DNA of 64,000 nt from Martinezella rhizogenes. GTDB taxonomy: Bacteria; Pseudomonadota; Alphaproteobacteria; Rhizobiales; Rhizobiaceae. Positions within the stretch are counted from its first letter, which is position 1, and each line of letters opens with the position of its first letter. The position numbers and the translations under genes were made by a program. A model generated the notes under the pieces. It made no database searches. It was not told where the DNA came from and saw only the letters and a program-made list of their open reading frames with translations. This document shows, in pieces, positions 35,984 through 45,482 of this stretch. The stretch is taken from positions 124,001 to 188,000 of the forward strand of contig NZ_JUHG01000015.1 in the NCBI RefSeq assembly GCF_000799715.1. Reading direction: 5' to 3'.

Positions 35984-36130
35984 ATGGACATCTTCATAGC
36001 AACGAAAAATATCGAAAACTTCAATCGCTTGCTCCTCGCGGAGAAAGACTATCGCAAGAAAAAATTCTTCTTGAGCTCCTCGGATGCGAAAAAGCGAAGC
36101 TGAAAGCAGCAATGGCGGCAAGGACAGTTG
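35984..36130 (+). pseudogene. Small gene broken at an A-tract, unknown family
   Basis: ATG 35984 with GAGG eight bases upstream starts MDIFIATKNIENFNRLLLAEKDYRK. The frame then reads into a stop near 36103. At the A6 run (36059-36064), moving one frame gives KILLELLGCEKAKLKAAMAAR, a natural continuation with charged helical character. One missing A would explain this. It may be a mutation, phase variation or a sequencing error. Function is unknown. Confidence 0.5.
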
Positions 36131-36382
36131 AAGCCACTTTTTCCTCTATTCCTCCCATCACTGTGCCTGTCCTTGCGAAGGCTATGTTGGGTTTTGGCTC
36201 CAATTTTTCCTCTCCCTCGCTCATCGCGAGTTCGCCAAGTGTCAGGACGCTTCAACGATGGGAGAACGAAGGGGGCGCTTTGCGAGCATGAAAGCGCTTG
36301 TTACCGATGCCTCCTGCTGAGGCCGATACGAAAAGCTGCTGTTGATTGCAGACCCGCTCAGAATCCGCGGGCCTGGCGTTTG

Positions 36383-36535
36383 TCAATGTGACATCAGGAC
36401 AGGCAAAATTGGCCGCTCCAAGACACCGTCGGTTGCTCCGACCAGGATAAAGTCGCGCAACCTCGAATGTCTAAATGCTCCCATCACCAGAATATCGGCG
36501 CCGAGTCCCAGCGCGGCTTGCTGGATGATGAGGTA
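36383..36535 (-). pseudogene. Universal stress protein C-terminal remnant
   Basis: The frame ending at 36383 encodes GADILVMGAFRHSRLRDFIL and then VGATDGVL and LPVLMSH. This is the C-terminal quarter of a Usp domain, close to those at 24521 and 27220. The nucleotide loop G-x2-G-x9-G is damaged (R and V replace glycines), and what precedes it in the frame is not Usp-like. It is a decayed copy. Confidence 0.65.
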
Positions 36536-36708
36536 AAGGGATTGGCTTTTTCTCCTTTCTTCTGGGCTGCGGTGGCCGAGTGATGTGAGAGCCTTCGGCT
36601 TTTTGCTGTTTCCGGCCAACCGAAGTTTTTCCTCAAAGAGCGGAAAATCTTTTCTCACGGATCGGATCGAACAATGTTTCGAGTGACGACGATGTTTGCA
36701 CTCGGCAG

Positions 36709-36722
36709 ATGACCTACATCAA
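36709..36722 (+). promoter_or_regulatory. Imperfect FNR/FixK-type box
   Basis: ATGACCTACATCAA differs at one key base. It lies 95 bases before the TTG start of the HlyD-family gene at 36818. Confidence 0.35.
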
Positions 36723-36817
36723 TGATGGGGAGTCCCACCCGTGAATAATGAACGCAGCGCCTGAGTGGTTCGCCACGCCGGCAGCACCCATCCAATTCGT
36801 TCTCCGGGAGCCGGTTC

Positions 36818-37852
36818 TTGTACAAATCCCACGTCCCTCTTCTTTTCGCCGTTGTTGCGGTCCTGAGCCTAAATGCAGGAAGCCGCGAGGTCGTGGCGCG
36901 AGATGCAACAACATTCAGCGATCACATGCAGCAGCTCTGGAGCAAGTTGCGCGGCAACCAACAGCCGGCCGGCATCGCGATGTCCAACGGTCGCATCGAG
37001 GCGCAACAGGTTCTGGTTTCCGCGAAATTCGCTGGTCGTGTTGCTGATATTCTTGTTGAAGAGGGACAGATAGTCGATGCTGGCGCCGTCATTGGGCGCA
37101 TGGACACGTCCGAGCTCGACGCGCAGCTTTCGGGCGCGGAGGCGGACGTTCGGCGTTCCGAAACCGGTGTGGCGAGTGCCGAGGCAACTATTGCGCAGCG
37201 TCAGAGCGAACTAACACTCGCGCACCAGGAGCTCGACCGCGCCTTCGATCTCAGCGCCACGGGAAGTGGCACACGGCAACAACTCGACCTGCGTCGCAGC
37301 CAACTCGTCGTTGCCGAGGCCACCTCCCGTTCCGCGCTTGCCAGCCGTGACGAGGCTCAAGCCGCCCTGGATGCCGCTCGCGCCGAGGTGGCACGCATTC
37401 GCTCGCAACTCGATGATGCGGTCTTAAAGGCGCCCAGGCGAGGGCGCGTGGAATACAAGCTGGTGCAGTCGGGCGAAGTGGTGGCAGCCGGGGCGCCGGT
37501 TGCGACGCTGCTCGATCTGGCGGACGTCTACATGACGGTTTTTCTGCCGGCACGAACCGCTGGGCGTCTCGCTTTTGGTGATGAAGCCCGCATCATTCTC
37601 GATCCAGCTCCCGACTACGTCGTGCCCGCGACCATCTCCTTCGTCGCCGCGGAGGCGCAGTTCACGCCGAAAGCGGTCGAGACCCAGGACGAACGCGAGA
37701 AGCTGATGTTCCGTGTCAAACTTCGTATCGCCTCCGATTTGCTGAAGCAGCACGAAACGCAGGTGAAGACGGGGGTTCGCGGCGTGGGTTACGTGCGCAC
37801 CGATCTGGCCGCCACCTGGCCGCCGCAACTTGCTGTGAAGTTACCCCAATGA
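36818..37852 (+). CDS. HlyD-family membrane fusion protein of an ABC efflux system
   Basis: The 344-residue protein has an N-terminal membrane anchor or signal (LLFAVVAVLSLNA), a lipoyl-like half (VLVSAKFAGRVADILVEEGQ), a coiled-coil region ~95-190 rich in Ala/Glu/Arg, the second lipoyl half (LKAPRRGRVEYKLVQSGE) and a beta domain. TTG 36818 was taken as start because GGGAG lies eight bases before it. It overlaps the ABC gene by four bases. The three-gene set resembles yhiI-rbbA-yhhJ of E. coli. Confidence 0.88.
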   Translation: MYKSHVPLLFAVVAVLSLNAGSREVVARDATTFSDHMQQLWSKLRGNQQPAGIAMSNGRIEAQQVLVSAKFAGRVADILVEEGQIVDAGAVIGRMDTSELDAQLSGAEADVRRSETGVASAEATIAQRQSELTLAHQELDRAFDLSATGSGTRQQLDLRRSQLVVAEATSRSALASRDEAQAALDAARAEVARIRSQLDDAVLKAPRRGRVEYKLVQSGEVVAAGAPVATLLDLADVYMTVFLPARTAGRLAFGDEARIILDPAPDYVVPATISFVAAEAQFTPKAVETQDEREKLMFRVKLRIASDLLKQHETQVKTGVRGVGYVRTDLAATWPPQLAVKLPQ

Positions 37853-40566
37853 CGGGCGCAGTTGTTCGCCTCGCCGGCGTCACACATTCCTATGGGAAGA
37901 AAGTGGCGCTCGACAGGGTCGACCTCGTTGTTCCGGCCGGCTGCATGGCAGGCGTGATTGGCCCGGACGGCGTTGGAAAGTCGACGCTGCTCGCGCTCGC
38001 TGCTGGTGTCACAAGGCTGCAACAAGGGAACATCCATGTCCTCGACGGCGATATGTCCAATGCGCATCAGCGCCGTCTCGCCGGTGCCCGTATTGCCTAT
38101 ATGCCGCAGGGTCTCGGCCGCAATCTCTATCCGACGCTGAGCGTTGCCGAAAATCTCGATTTCTTCGGTCGCCTCTTTGCGATGGATCGCAACGAGCGCG
38201 GGGAACACATGGACGAACTACTCAAAATCACCGGACTTGCCCAGTTTCGGAACCGCGCGGCCGGCAAGCTGTCAGGTGGTATGAAACAGAAACTCGGTAT
38301 CTGTGCCGCTCTTATTCATGATCCGGATATTCTTATTCTCGATGAGCCGACGACTGGTATCGATCCGTTGTCCCGCCGACAATTCTGGGAGTTGATCGCA
38401 CGCATGCGGGCGCGGCGGCCGGGGATGAGCGTCATCGTCGCCACGGCGTACATGGAAGAAGCCGAACGTTTCGATTGGCTTGCAGCCATGTATGGCGGAC
38501 GGGTGATCGCAACAGGGAGTCCAGCGGAGGTCAAACAAAGCACAGGGCAGTCCTCCCTGGAGGGCGCCTTCGTTGCACTCTTACCGGAAGAGATGCGCGG
38601 AGCTGACGTGCCACTTCTCGTCACCCAGCCCCCCGCAGGAGAAGGCGTACCTGCTATCGAGGCCAAAGGACTTACCCGACGTTTTGATGACTTCGTGGCC
38701 GTCGATCACGTAAGCTTTCGTATCGGCAAGGGGGAGATTTTCGGCTTTCTCGGCTCGAATGGCAGTGGCAAAAGTACGACCATGAAGATGCTGACGGGTT
38801 TGCTTCCCGCAAGCGAGGGGGAGGCGCGACTCTTCGGTCAGCCACTCAGGGCCGGGGATTTGGAAACGCGCCGCCGCGTCGGCTACATGTCTCAGGCATT
38901 TTCTCTTTATGGCGAACTCTCGGTTCGGCAGAATCTGGTACTGCATGCACAGTTGTTTGGCGTTCCGGCCGAGCAGGCGACGGTTCGCGTCCAGGAAATG
39001 CTGTCCGACTTCGAGCTTGCAGCCGTTGCCGATAGTCGTCCAGAAAGCCTACCGCTTGGCATGCGACAGCGCCTGCAACTGGCGGCGGCGGTTATTCACC
39101 GCCCGGAGGTACTGATCCTGGACGAACCGACATCCGGGGTCGATCCGGTCGCTCGCGACGGTTTCTGGCGTTCGCTCCTGACATTGTCACGCAAAGATGG
39201 CGTAACGATCTTTCTGTCCACGCATTTCATGAACGAAGCCGAACGTTGCGATCGTATTTCTCTGATGCACGAGGGCAAGGTACTTGCCATCGGCAGTCCG
39301 GCAGAGCTGAAGAAGCAGCGCGGTCGCGAGGCGCTGGAGGATGTCTTCATTGACGTGCTCACTGAGGCGGGAATGGGACGGGACGACACCCAGGCAATTG
39401 CAACTGTGGCGAGACCCGCCGATGTCTCAAAGCCAGGAATCTTCGATCTTCGCCGCCTGTGGGCCTATGCATGGCGCGAGACCCTGGAAATACGCCGTGA
39501 CCCCACGCGTCTGGCCTTCGCGTTTCTGGGTCCTGTAATCCTCCTCCTCACCTTCGGTTATGGCATCTCCTTCGACGTGGAGCGCCTACCGTTTGCGGTC
39601 TTCGATCAGGATCAATCGGCCCAAAGCAGGCAACTTCTGGAGAGCTTCCAAGGTTCGCGCTATTTCGATGAGCAACCGGCGGTATCCTCGATCGAGGAGC
39701 TCGAGACTCGTCTCAAAAGCGGTGAGCTGAAGCTAGCGATCGAGATTCCGACCGACTTTGGCAACGATCTCCTGCGGCACACCCGCCCGGAAGTCTCGGT
39801 CTGGCTCGACGGCGCCATGCCTTTCCGGGCGGAGACGGCGCGCGGCTATGTCTCAGGACTTGCCACGGCCTACCTGACCGACAACGCCACGCGCCGCAGC
39901 GGTCGCAACACATCCGCTTACCCGATCGATATCGAAAGCCGCTTTCGTTACAATCAGGCCTTCAGAAGTGCCAATGCCATAGTGCCAAGCGTCATCGTGC
40001 TCATACTCGTGCTCATTCCCGCCATCATGACGGCGCTTGGCGTCGTCAAGGAGAAAGAGACCGGATCCATTGCCAACTTCCAGTCGACGCCCGTCACGAA
40101 GGTCGAATTCCTTCTTGGCAAGCAGTTGCCCTATGTCGTCATCGCCTTCCTGAGCTTCATTCTTCTTGTGCTGATGACCCGTTTTGTCTTTGGCGTGCCG
40201 ATCAAAGGCTCTTTTCTCGCCTTCACCGTCGGGTCGCTGCTCTATGTCTTCGCCACCACCGGTTTTGGCCTGTTCATATCGAGCTTTGTCCGCAGTCAGG
40301 TCGCTGCGATTTTTGCGACAGCCATCATCGCCATTATTCCGGCAGTGAATTTTTCCGGACTGCTCGTCCCCGTCTCTTCGCTTTCCGGGGGCGGGCGGCT
40401 CATGGGACTTGCTTTCCCATCGGCGTGGTATCAGCCGGTCAGCGTTGGCGTCGTCGCAAAGGGCCTCGGTTTTGCCGATCTCTGGCTGGATATGCTGGTG
40501 ATCGGCCTTTTTGGCCTTGGGTTCATCGCGGCGGCGATTGTCGCGTTGCGAAAGAGGGGAGCGTAA
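37849..40566 (+). CDS. ABC transporter with two ATPase domains fused to a permease (RbbA-like)
   Basis: The 905-residue protein has ATPase domain 1 with Walker A GPDGVGKST (38-46) and ILILDEPTTG; ATPase domain 2 with GSNGSGKST and VLILDEPTSG; and an ABC-2 permease with one helix, a large outer loop and about five C-terminal helices. RbbA of E. coli has this layout and has been linked to ribosomes, but the operon context here points to export. It lies between the fusion-protein gene and a second permease gene. Confidence 0.9.
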   Translation: MTGAVVRLAGVTHSYGKKVALDRVDLVVPAGCMAGVIGPDGVGKSTLLALAAGVTRLQQGNIHVLDGDMSNAHQRRLAGARIAYMPQGLGRNLYPTLSVAENLDFFGRLFAMDRNERGEHMDELLKITGLAQFRNRAAGKLSGGMKQKLGICAALIHDPDILILDEPTTGIDPLSRRQFWELIARMRARRPGMSVIVATAYMEEAERFDWLAAMYGGRVIATGSPAEVKQSTGQSSLEGAFVALLPEEMRGADVPLLVTQPPAGEGVPAIEAKGLTRRFDDFVAVDHVSFRIGKGEIFGFLGSNGSGKSTTMKMLTGLLPASEGEARLFGQPLRAGDLETRRRVGYMSQAFSLYGELSVRQNLVLHAQLFGVPAEQATVRVQEMLSDFELAAVADSRPESLPLGMRQRLQLAAAVIHRPEVLILDEPTSGVDPVARDGFWRSLLTLSRKDGVTIFLSTHFMNEAERCDRISLMHEGKVLAIGSPAELKKQRGREALEDVFIDVLTEAGMGRDDTQAIATVARPADVSKPGIFDLRRLWAYAWRETLEIRRDPTRLAFAFLGPVILLLTFGYGISFDVERLPFAVFDQDQSAQSRQLLESFQGSRYFDEQPAVSSIEELETRLKSGELKLAIEIPTDFGNDLLRHTRPEVSVWLDGAMPFRAETARGYVSGLATAYLTDNATRRSGRNTSAYPIDIESRFRYNQAFRSANAIVPSVIVLILVLIPAIMTALGVVKEKETGSIANFQSTPVTKVEFLLGKQLPYVVIAFLSFILLVLMTRFVFGVPIKGSFLAFTVGSLLYVFATTGFGLFISSFVRSQVAAIFATAIIAIIPAVNFSGLLVPVSSLSGGGRLMGLAFPSAWYQPVSVGVVAKGLGFADLWLDMLVIGLFGLGFIAAAIVALRKRGA

Positions 40567-40567
40567 C

Positions 40568-41689
40568 ATGGTTGCCTGTCTCTCCCGGACCTTTCGTCTT
40601 GGCATCAAGGAACTCTACAGCCTTAAGGCCGATCCCGTGTTGGTGGTGCTGATCGTCTATACATTTACGTTCGCCATCTACGCCGTGGCGACCGGTGCGA
40701 AATTCGAGGTGGAGAACGCCGCAGTGGCAATTGTGGATGAAGACCACTCGATGCTCTCCGCGCGGCTGCGCGATGCCCTGCTGCAGCCTTTCTTCAAGTC
40801 GCCGGAGCTCATTAATGCCGACGAGATCGACGCTGCTATGGACGCTGGCCGTTTTGTTTTCGTTGTCGAGATTCCACCCAAATTCGAGCAGGACGTGATT
40901 GCCGGGCATCACCCCTCCGTCCAGGTCGACATCGACGCGACCGCGATGTCGCAGGCCGGTAATGGAGCCTCCTACATCCAGAACATCATTCTGCAGGAGG
41001 TACTGACGGCGGTACCCGGAGCCGATCAGACGCAGCCGGTCAATCTGGTTGTACGGGCGAAGTTCAACCCCAACCTCAAATCCGAATGGTTCACGGCCGT
41101 CATGCAGGTGATCAACAATATCACCATGCTTTCTGTCATTCTGACCGGGGCAGCGCTGATCCGCGAGCGCGAACACGGGACGATCGAGCATCTGCTCGTC
41201 ATGCCCGTCACGCCGATCGAGATCATGCTCGCAAAAATATGGGCAAATGGTCTCGTCATCGTCGTCGCGGCGATCTTTTCGCTCATCATCGTCGTTGAAC
41301 GCCTACTCGGTGTGCCTGTTGCGGGATCCATAGGCCTTTTTGTAGCGGCGGCCATCCTCTACCAGTTTTCGGTGACGTCGCTTGGCATCTTGATTGCCAC
41401 TATTTCGACCTCGATGGCGCAGTTCGGACTTATTGTCATGCCGGTTCTTATCATCATGAACCTTTTGTCCGGAAGCACGACACCCATGGAGAGCATGCCA
41501 AGCTGGCTGCAGAATGTGATGCAGCTTGCGCCATCGACACATTTCGTCGCGCTATCGCAGGCTGTCCTTTATCGGGGAGCCGGACTTGCGATCATATGGC
41601 CGCAAATGCTGGCACTTTTCGGTATCGGCGCGGCATTCTTTGCCATGGCCACGTTGCGTTTTCGCAAGTCACTTCTCAGCAGTCAATGA
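40568..41689 (+). CDS. ABC-2 type permease (YhhJ-like)
   Basis: The 373-residue protein has one N-terminal helix (LVVLIVYTFTFAIYAVATG), a periplasmic region of ~140 residues and about five C-terminal helices, with the family signature REREHGTIEHLLVMPVTP. It starts one base after the fused ABC gene, with GGGAGCG upstream, and should form the membrane channel with it. Substrate unknown. Confidence 0.9.
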   Translation: MVACLSRTFRLGIKELYSLKADPVLVVLIVYTFTFAIYAVATGAKFEVENAAVAIVDEDHSMLSARLRDALLQPFFKSPELINADEIDAAMDAGRFVFVVEIPPKFEQDVIAGHHPSVQVDIDATAMSQAGNGASYIQNIILQEVLTAVPGADQTQPVNLVVRAKFNPNLKSEWFTAVMQVINNITMLSVILTGAALIREREHGTIEHLLVMPVTPIEIMLAKIWANGLVIVVAAIFSLIIVVERLLGVPVAGSIGLFVAAAILYQFSVTSLGILIATISTSMAQFGLIVMPVLIIMNLLSGSTTPMESMPSWLQNVMQLAPSTHFVALSQAVLYRGAGLAIIWPQMLALFGIGAAFFAMATLRFRKSLLSSQ

Positions 41690-41917
41690 AGCGTCTGACG
41701 GTCAATTTTGGCAGGGATCAACGTGTCGGGGAGACGACTATTTAAGATCTGGCCGCGGCAAATGTCGAGAACGATACGGTTCATGGCAACTGCTTTCTCT
41801 AGGGAAACCACGAGCATTGTCGGATATCAGTCGGTCCCAATTTCGCGTATCGATTGAAGCGAAAGTGCCGGAATAGTCCAGATTGCTTGCGCGGTCGCTC
41901 ATCACTATTGTTGTAAA

Positions 41918-43183
41918 ATGGAAATCATCGAAGCGTTTCAGCGTCTCAGCCTTGCTCTTGCCATCGGCATTCTGGTCGGCGTCGAGCGTGGTTGGCAGGA
42001 GCGCGAAACAGTGCCTGGCAAGAGAACGGCCGGTATTCGGACGTTCGGCCTGTCCGGGTTTCTCGGCGGCTTAGCAGGTTTCCTGCATGCCACGCTCGGA
42101 CCGATCCTGCCAACCGCCGTTTTCGCTGTATTCGGTATCGCTTTCATCGTCTTCAAGAGATATGAGGCTGAACAGGAGCAGGATTACAGCGTCACCGGCG
42201 TCATAGCGGCTCTCACTGTATTTGTGCTCGGGGTTGTTGCGACCGTTTCCGACATGGCGGTTGCTGCGGCAGGTGGTGTCGCAGTGACCGCCCTCTTGGC
42301 CGCTCGTCACAGTCTGCACGGATTTCTGCGAAACCTGACCTGGCTGGAATTTAGAGCTGCACTCGTGCTGCTTGCCATGACACTCGTTGCGTTGCCTCTC
42401 CTGCCCGACAGAACAATCGATCCATGGAATGCGATCAATCCATTCCAGCTATGGCTGCTGACGATCATGATTGCTGCCATTTCCTATGTCGGCTATCTGG
42501 CGGTTCGCATCGCCGGACCAAAACATGGCATCCTTTTCAGTGGCGCTGCGGGCGGTTTCATTTCGTCGACCGCTGTCACGTTGTCCTTTGCGCGTATATC
42601 GTCCGGCAGTTCCAAAGCGGCCTACAACCTTGTCGCCGGCTCCTCTATCGCCGGAGCAATGTCCATTGGACGTGCGCTGGTAATCAGCGGCACAATGGCT
42701 CCTGCACTTGTTCCAAGGCTAGCCGCCGCGTTCGTTCCCATTATTCTCGTCTTCCTTTTGGCAAGCTTCCTGATGATGAGGAGAACGAAAGCTGGCGACA
42801 ATGCGACGGACATCAATCCGGATAATCCGTTCGAACTGCTCACGGTTCTACGCTTCGGAGCATTTCTCGGAATTATAAGCTTTGTATCGAAATTCATGAT
42901 CGACCAGATTGGGCTGTCGACGATCTTCGCAGTCGCGCTACTTTCGGGACTCGCCGATCTTGATGCTATCACTCTGTCGACAGCGCGCATGGTAGGCTCG
43001 GAGCTCACTGCGGAGGTTGCCATGATCGCGATCTTTCTGGCTGCCGCTGCCAATCTGACAGCGAAAATGGTGCTAGCCATCCTGTTCGGAAGTCGGGCCT
43101 ACGCCCTGGCATTGAGCATGACAACGCTGACGGCGCTCGTGATCGGCACTGTTGCCTATTTCGGAGTCCGTGCATTTACCTGA
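41918..43183 (+). CDS. MgtC/SapB plus DUF4010 membrane protein
   Basis: The 421-residue protein has about eleven membrane segments. The first third (LAIGILVGVERGWQERE, RTFGLSGFLGGLAG) is MgtC/SapB-like; the rest matches DUF4010 (SGAAGGFISSTAVTLSFAR, GLADLDAITLS). MgtC proteins help growth at low Mg2+ and can modulate the F-ATPase, but the DUF4010 fusions are uncharacterised. The ribosome site is weak. With the mgtA-like pump it hints at a magnesium theme. Confidence 0.85.
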   Translation: MEIIEAFQRLSLALAIGILVGVERGWQERETVPGKRTAGIRTFGLSGFLGGLAGFLHATLGPILPTAVFAVFGIAFIVFKRYEAEQEQDYSVTGVIAALTVFVLGVVATVSDMAVAAAGGVAVTALLAARHSLHGFLRNLTWLEFRAALVLLAMTLVALPLLPDRTIDPWNAINPFQLWLLTIMIAAISYVGYLAVRIAGPKHGILFSGAAGGFISSTAVTLSFARISSGSSKAAYNLVAGSSIAGAMSIGRALVISGTMAPALVPRLAAAFVPIILVFLLASFLMMRRTKAGDNATDINPDNPFELLTVLRFGAFLGIISFVSKFMIDQIGLSTIFAVALLSGLADLDAITLSTARMVGSELTAEVAMIAIFLAAAANLTAKMVLAILFGSRAYALALSMTTLTALVIGTVAYFGVRAFT

Positions 43184-43523
43184 CCTTCGGCAAACAAACG
43201 GATGTCAGGCACTCCTCTCGGATTCAAGAACAAGATTACATCCAAAAAATTGCCGTGCAGCTTTTGGCTGTGGCTCGTGTTCTATAGCATTTTTGTTTGC
43301 AGCGTGATCGTCTCGCCATTGACGACGAAAGGCTATAATCATGATGATGAATGGTCCGGGGATGTTTCTGTTGACCTTGCCCTCAAGTTTTATCCAGTTT
43401 TGAGTTCGCTCCAGTGGCACATCCCTGCGGAAACAGGGAGGTTTTTGAAATCGGAGCTTCGACGCACGCGATATTGATCGTTGCCATGCGGGAGATCGAA
43501 TCGCGCATGCGGAATGAATCGGC
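43184..43523. other. 340-base stretch with one doubtful frame
   Basis: A 91-codon plus-strand frame at 43202-43477 contains a hydrophobic stretch but no ribosome site or known family; it is not called as a gene. The rest shows no signal. The arcC gene ends at its right edge. Confidence 0.4.
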
Positions 43524-44462
43524 TTATGCCTGCTGCCTGTTACAACCTTTTGCCGAGAGACGTGGATCGAACAAGGTTCCTTTCTCGCCGCGGACGATGG
43601 CGCCGGCGTCCTCCAGCTTGCCGATACCAGCGGGCTTATCCATTTCTTTTGCGAACTGGATTGCGGCAGCGACCTTCGGCGCCATAGAGCCAGCCGAGAA
43701 CTTCGCGCCAGAGATCGTCTCGGGGGCAATACGACCCAAGCTTTGAGCCTTCGGTGTCCCGTAATCCAGATAGACTGCATCGACATCAGTTAGAAGCAGC
43801 AACATGTCGGCATTCAACTGTCGTGCCAGGAGCGCACTGGCGGCATCTTTGTCGATCACGGCCTCGATGCCGGTAAGTCTGCCGTCCGTCTGCTCGATCA
43901 CGGGGATGCCGCCGCCGCCGGTGCAGATGACGGTCACACCGTGATCGACCAGCAATGAGATCGTTTTTGCCTCAATGATTGCCAAAGGTTTTGGCGACGC
44001 GACGACACGCCGCCATTTTTCACCGTCGGGCGCAATTCTCCAGCCGCGCTCTCTGGCAAGCCGGCGGGCGGTCGCCGCATCGTAAACCGGACCGATGAAC
44101 TTGGTCGGATGTGAAAAGGCCGGATCGCCTGCCTCCACCAGTGCCATCGTCAGCAGCGTTGCAGTTGGATTGCTCTTCAGAATATTTCCGAGCTCCTGTT
44201 CGATCATATAGCCGATCATCCCCTCTGTTTCGGCGCCGAGAACATCCAGCGGAAAACCATTGCCGTTGGAGGCTTCTGCCTGCAGGGCAAGGAGCCCGAC
44301 CTGAGGGCCGTTGCCATGCGTGATGACCAGAGAGTGACCGGCAAGGATGAGCTCGGCCAAGGCAGCGACGGCAAGCCGGACATTCGCCCGCTGGTGTTCA
44401 GCCGTCATCGGTTCGCCGCGATGCAAAAGCGCATTTCCTCCCAGTGCGGCGACGATCAGCAT
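43524..44462 (-). CDS. arcC: Carbamate kinase
   Basis: The 312-residue enzyme converts carbamoyl phosphate and ADP to carbamate and ATP, the ATP-yielding last step of the arginine deiminase pathway. Visible are LGGNALL at the N-terminus, HGNGPQVGLL, and K-D-A-A-S-A-L-L-A, with the amino-acid kinase fold. ATG 44462 begins at MLIVAALGGN, one base after the arcB stop; the frame is open to 44561 inside arcB. It is the last gene of the operon. Confidence 0.93.
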   Translation of the reverse strand: MLIVAALGGNALLHRGEPMTAEHQRANVRLAVAALAELILAGHSLVITHGNGPQVGLLALQAEASNGNGFPLDVLGAETEGMIGYMIEQELGNILKSNPTATLLTMALVEAGDPAFSHPTKFIGPVYDAATARRLARERGWRIAPDGEKWRRVVASPKPLAIIEAKTISLLVDHGVTVICTGGGGIPVIEQTDGRLTGIEAVIDKDAASALLARQLNADMLLLLTDVDAVYLDYGTPKAQSLGRIAPETISGAKFSAGSMAPKVAAAIQFAKEMDKPAGIGKLEDAGAIVRGEKGTLFDPRLSAKGCNRQQA

Positions 44463-44463
44463 C

Positions 44464-45465
44464 TCAGCTTCCGATCGTCGCAACGAGCAAGGCCTTGATC
44501 GTATGCATGCGGTTTTCGGCCTGGTCGAAAACAATGGAGGCGTGGGACTCGAAAACGTCATCCGTCACCTCCATGCAATCGATGCCGTATTCTTTGGCGA
44601 TGCGGGCGCCGACTTCCGTCTCGGTGTCGTGAAACGCCGGAAGACAATGCATGAATTTCGCATAAGGATTTTCGGTCGCCTCGATCACTTGAGCGGTAAC
44701 CCGGAAGGGAGAAAGAAGCCGGATGCGCTCCGCCCAAGCCGATTCATCTTCGCCCATGGAAAGCCAGACGTCCGTATAGATAAAATCGGCACCCAATACC
44801 CCTGAACCAACATGTTCCATCAGGGCGAACTTGCCGCCGCTTTTCCATGCTTGCGATTTCACATGATCGACGAAAGACTGGTCCGGCCACAGAGCCGTCG
44901 GTGAGACGAGGCGGAAATCGATCCCGACCTTGGCAGCGCTGAGCGCCAGCGACATGGCCACATTGTCGCGCCCGTCGCCAAGGAAGGTCACGACCATGTC
45001 CGACAGGTGCTTGTGGGTGAATTCGCGCATCGTCATGAGATCCGCGAGAATTTGCGTCGGATGAGAGACGTCAGTGAGCCCATTATAAACCGGCACGCCG
45101 GAATAGGTTTTCAGGGTCTCGACCGCACTCTGCGCGAAACCGCGATATTCGATGGCATCATAAATGCGGCCGAGAACACGTGCGGTATCCTTCATCGATT
45201 CCTTGTGGCCAATATGACTGCCGGTGGGACCCATATAGGTAACGTGTGCACCCTGATCATAGGCTGCCACCTCGAACCCGGTTCGGGTGCGCGTCGAATC
45301 CTTTTCGAAGATAAGGGCGATATTCTTTCGCGTCAGGCACGGCACTTCGTAACCGCCCAGTTTTGCGGCCTTGAGATCGGCCGCAAGGCGCAGCAGATAA
45401 CGGATCTCCCCGGCTTCCAGATCATCGATAGACAGAACGCTGCGACCATGAAGATTGATAGGCAT
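44464..45465 (-). CDS. arcB: Ornithine carbamoyltransferase, catabolic
   Basis: The 333-residue enzyme carries carbamoyl-phosphate site STRTR and ornithine-site HCLPAF, typical of the family. Its position between arcA and arcC indicates the catabolic direction: citrulline plus phosphate to ornithine plus carbamoyl phosphate. AAGGAAC precedes ATG 45465, 17 bases after the arcA stop. Cytoplasmic. Confidence 0.95.
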   Translation of the reverse strand: MPINLHGRSVLSIDDLEAGEIRYLLRLAADLKAAKLGGYEVPCLTRKNIALIFEKDSTRTRTGFEVAAYDQGAHVTYMGPTGSHIGHKESMKDTARVLGRIYDAIEYRGFAQSAVETLKTYSGVPVYNGLTDVSHPTQILADLMTMREFTHKHLSDMVVTFLGDGRDNVAMSLALSAAKVGIDFRLVSPTALWPDQSFVDHVKSQAWKSGGKFALMEHVGSGVLGADFIYTDVWLSMGEDESAWAERIRLLSPFRVTAQVIEATENPYAKFMHCLPAFHDTETEVGARIAKEYGIDCMEVTDDVFESHASIVFDQAENRMHTIKALLVATIGS

Positions 45466-45482
45466 GACAAGTTCCTTTGTAG

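Noticed and set aside
43202..43477. 91-codon plus-strand frame with a hydrophobic stretch
   Set aside because: No ribosome site, no recognisable family and composition unlike neighbouring genes.
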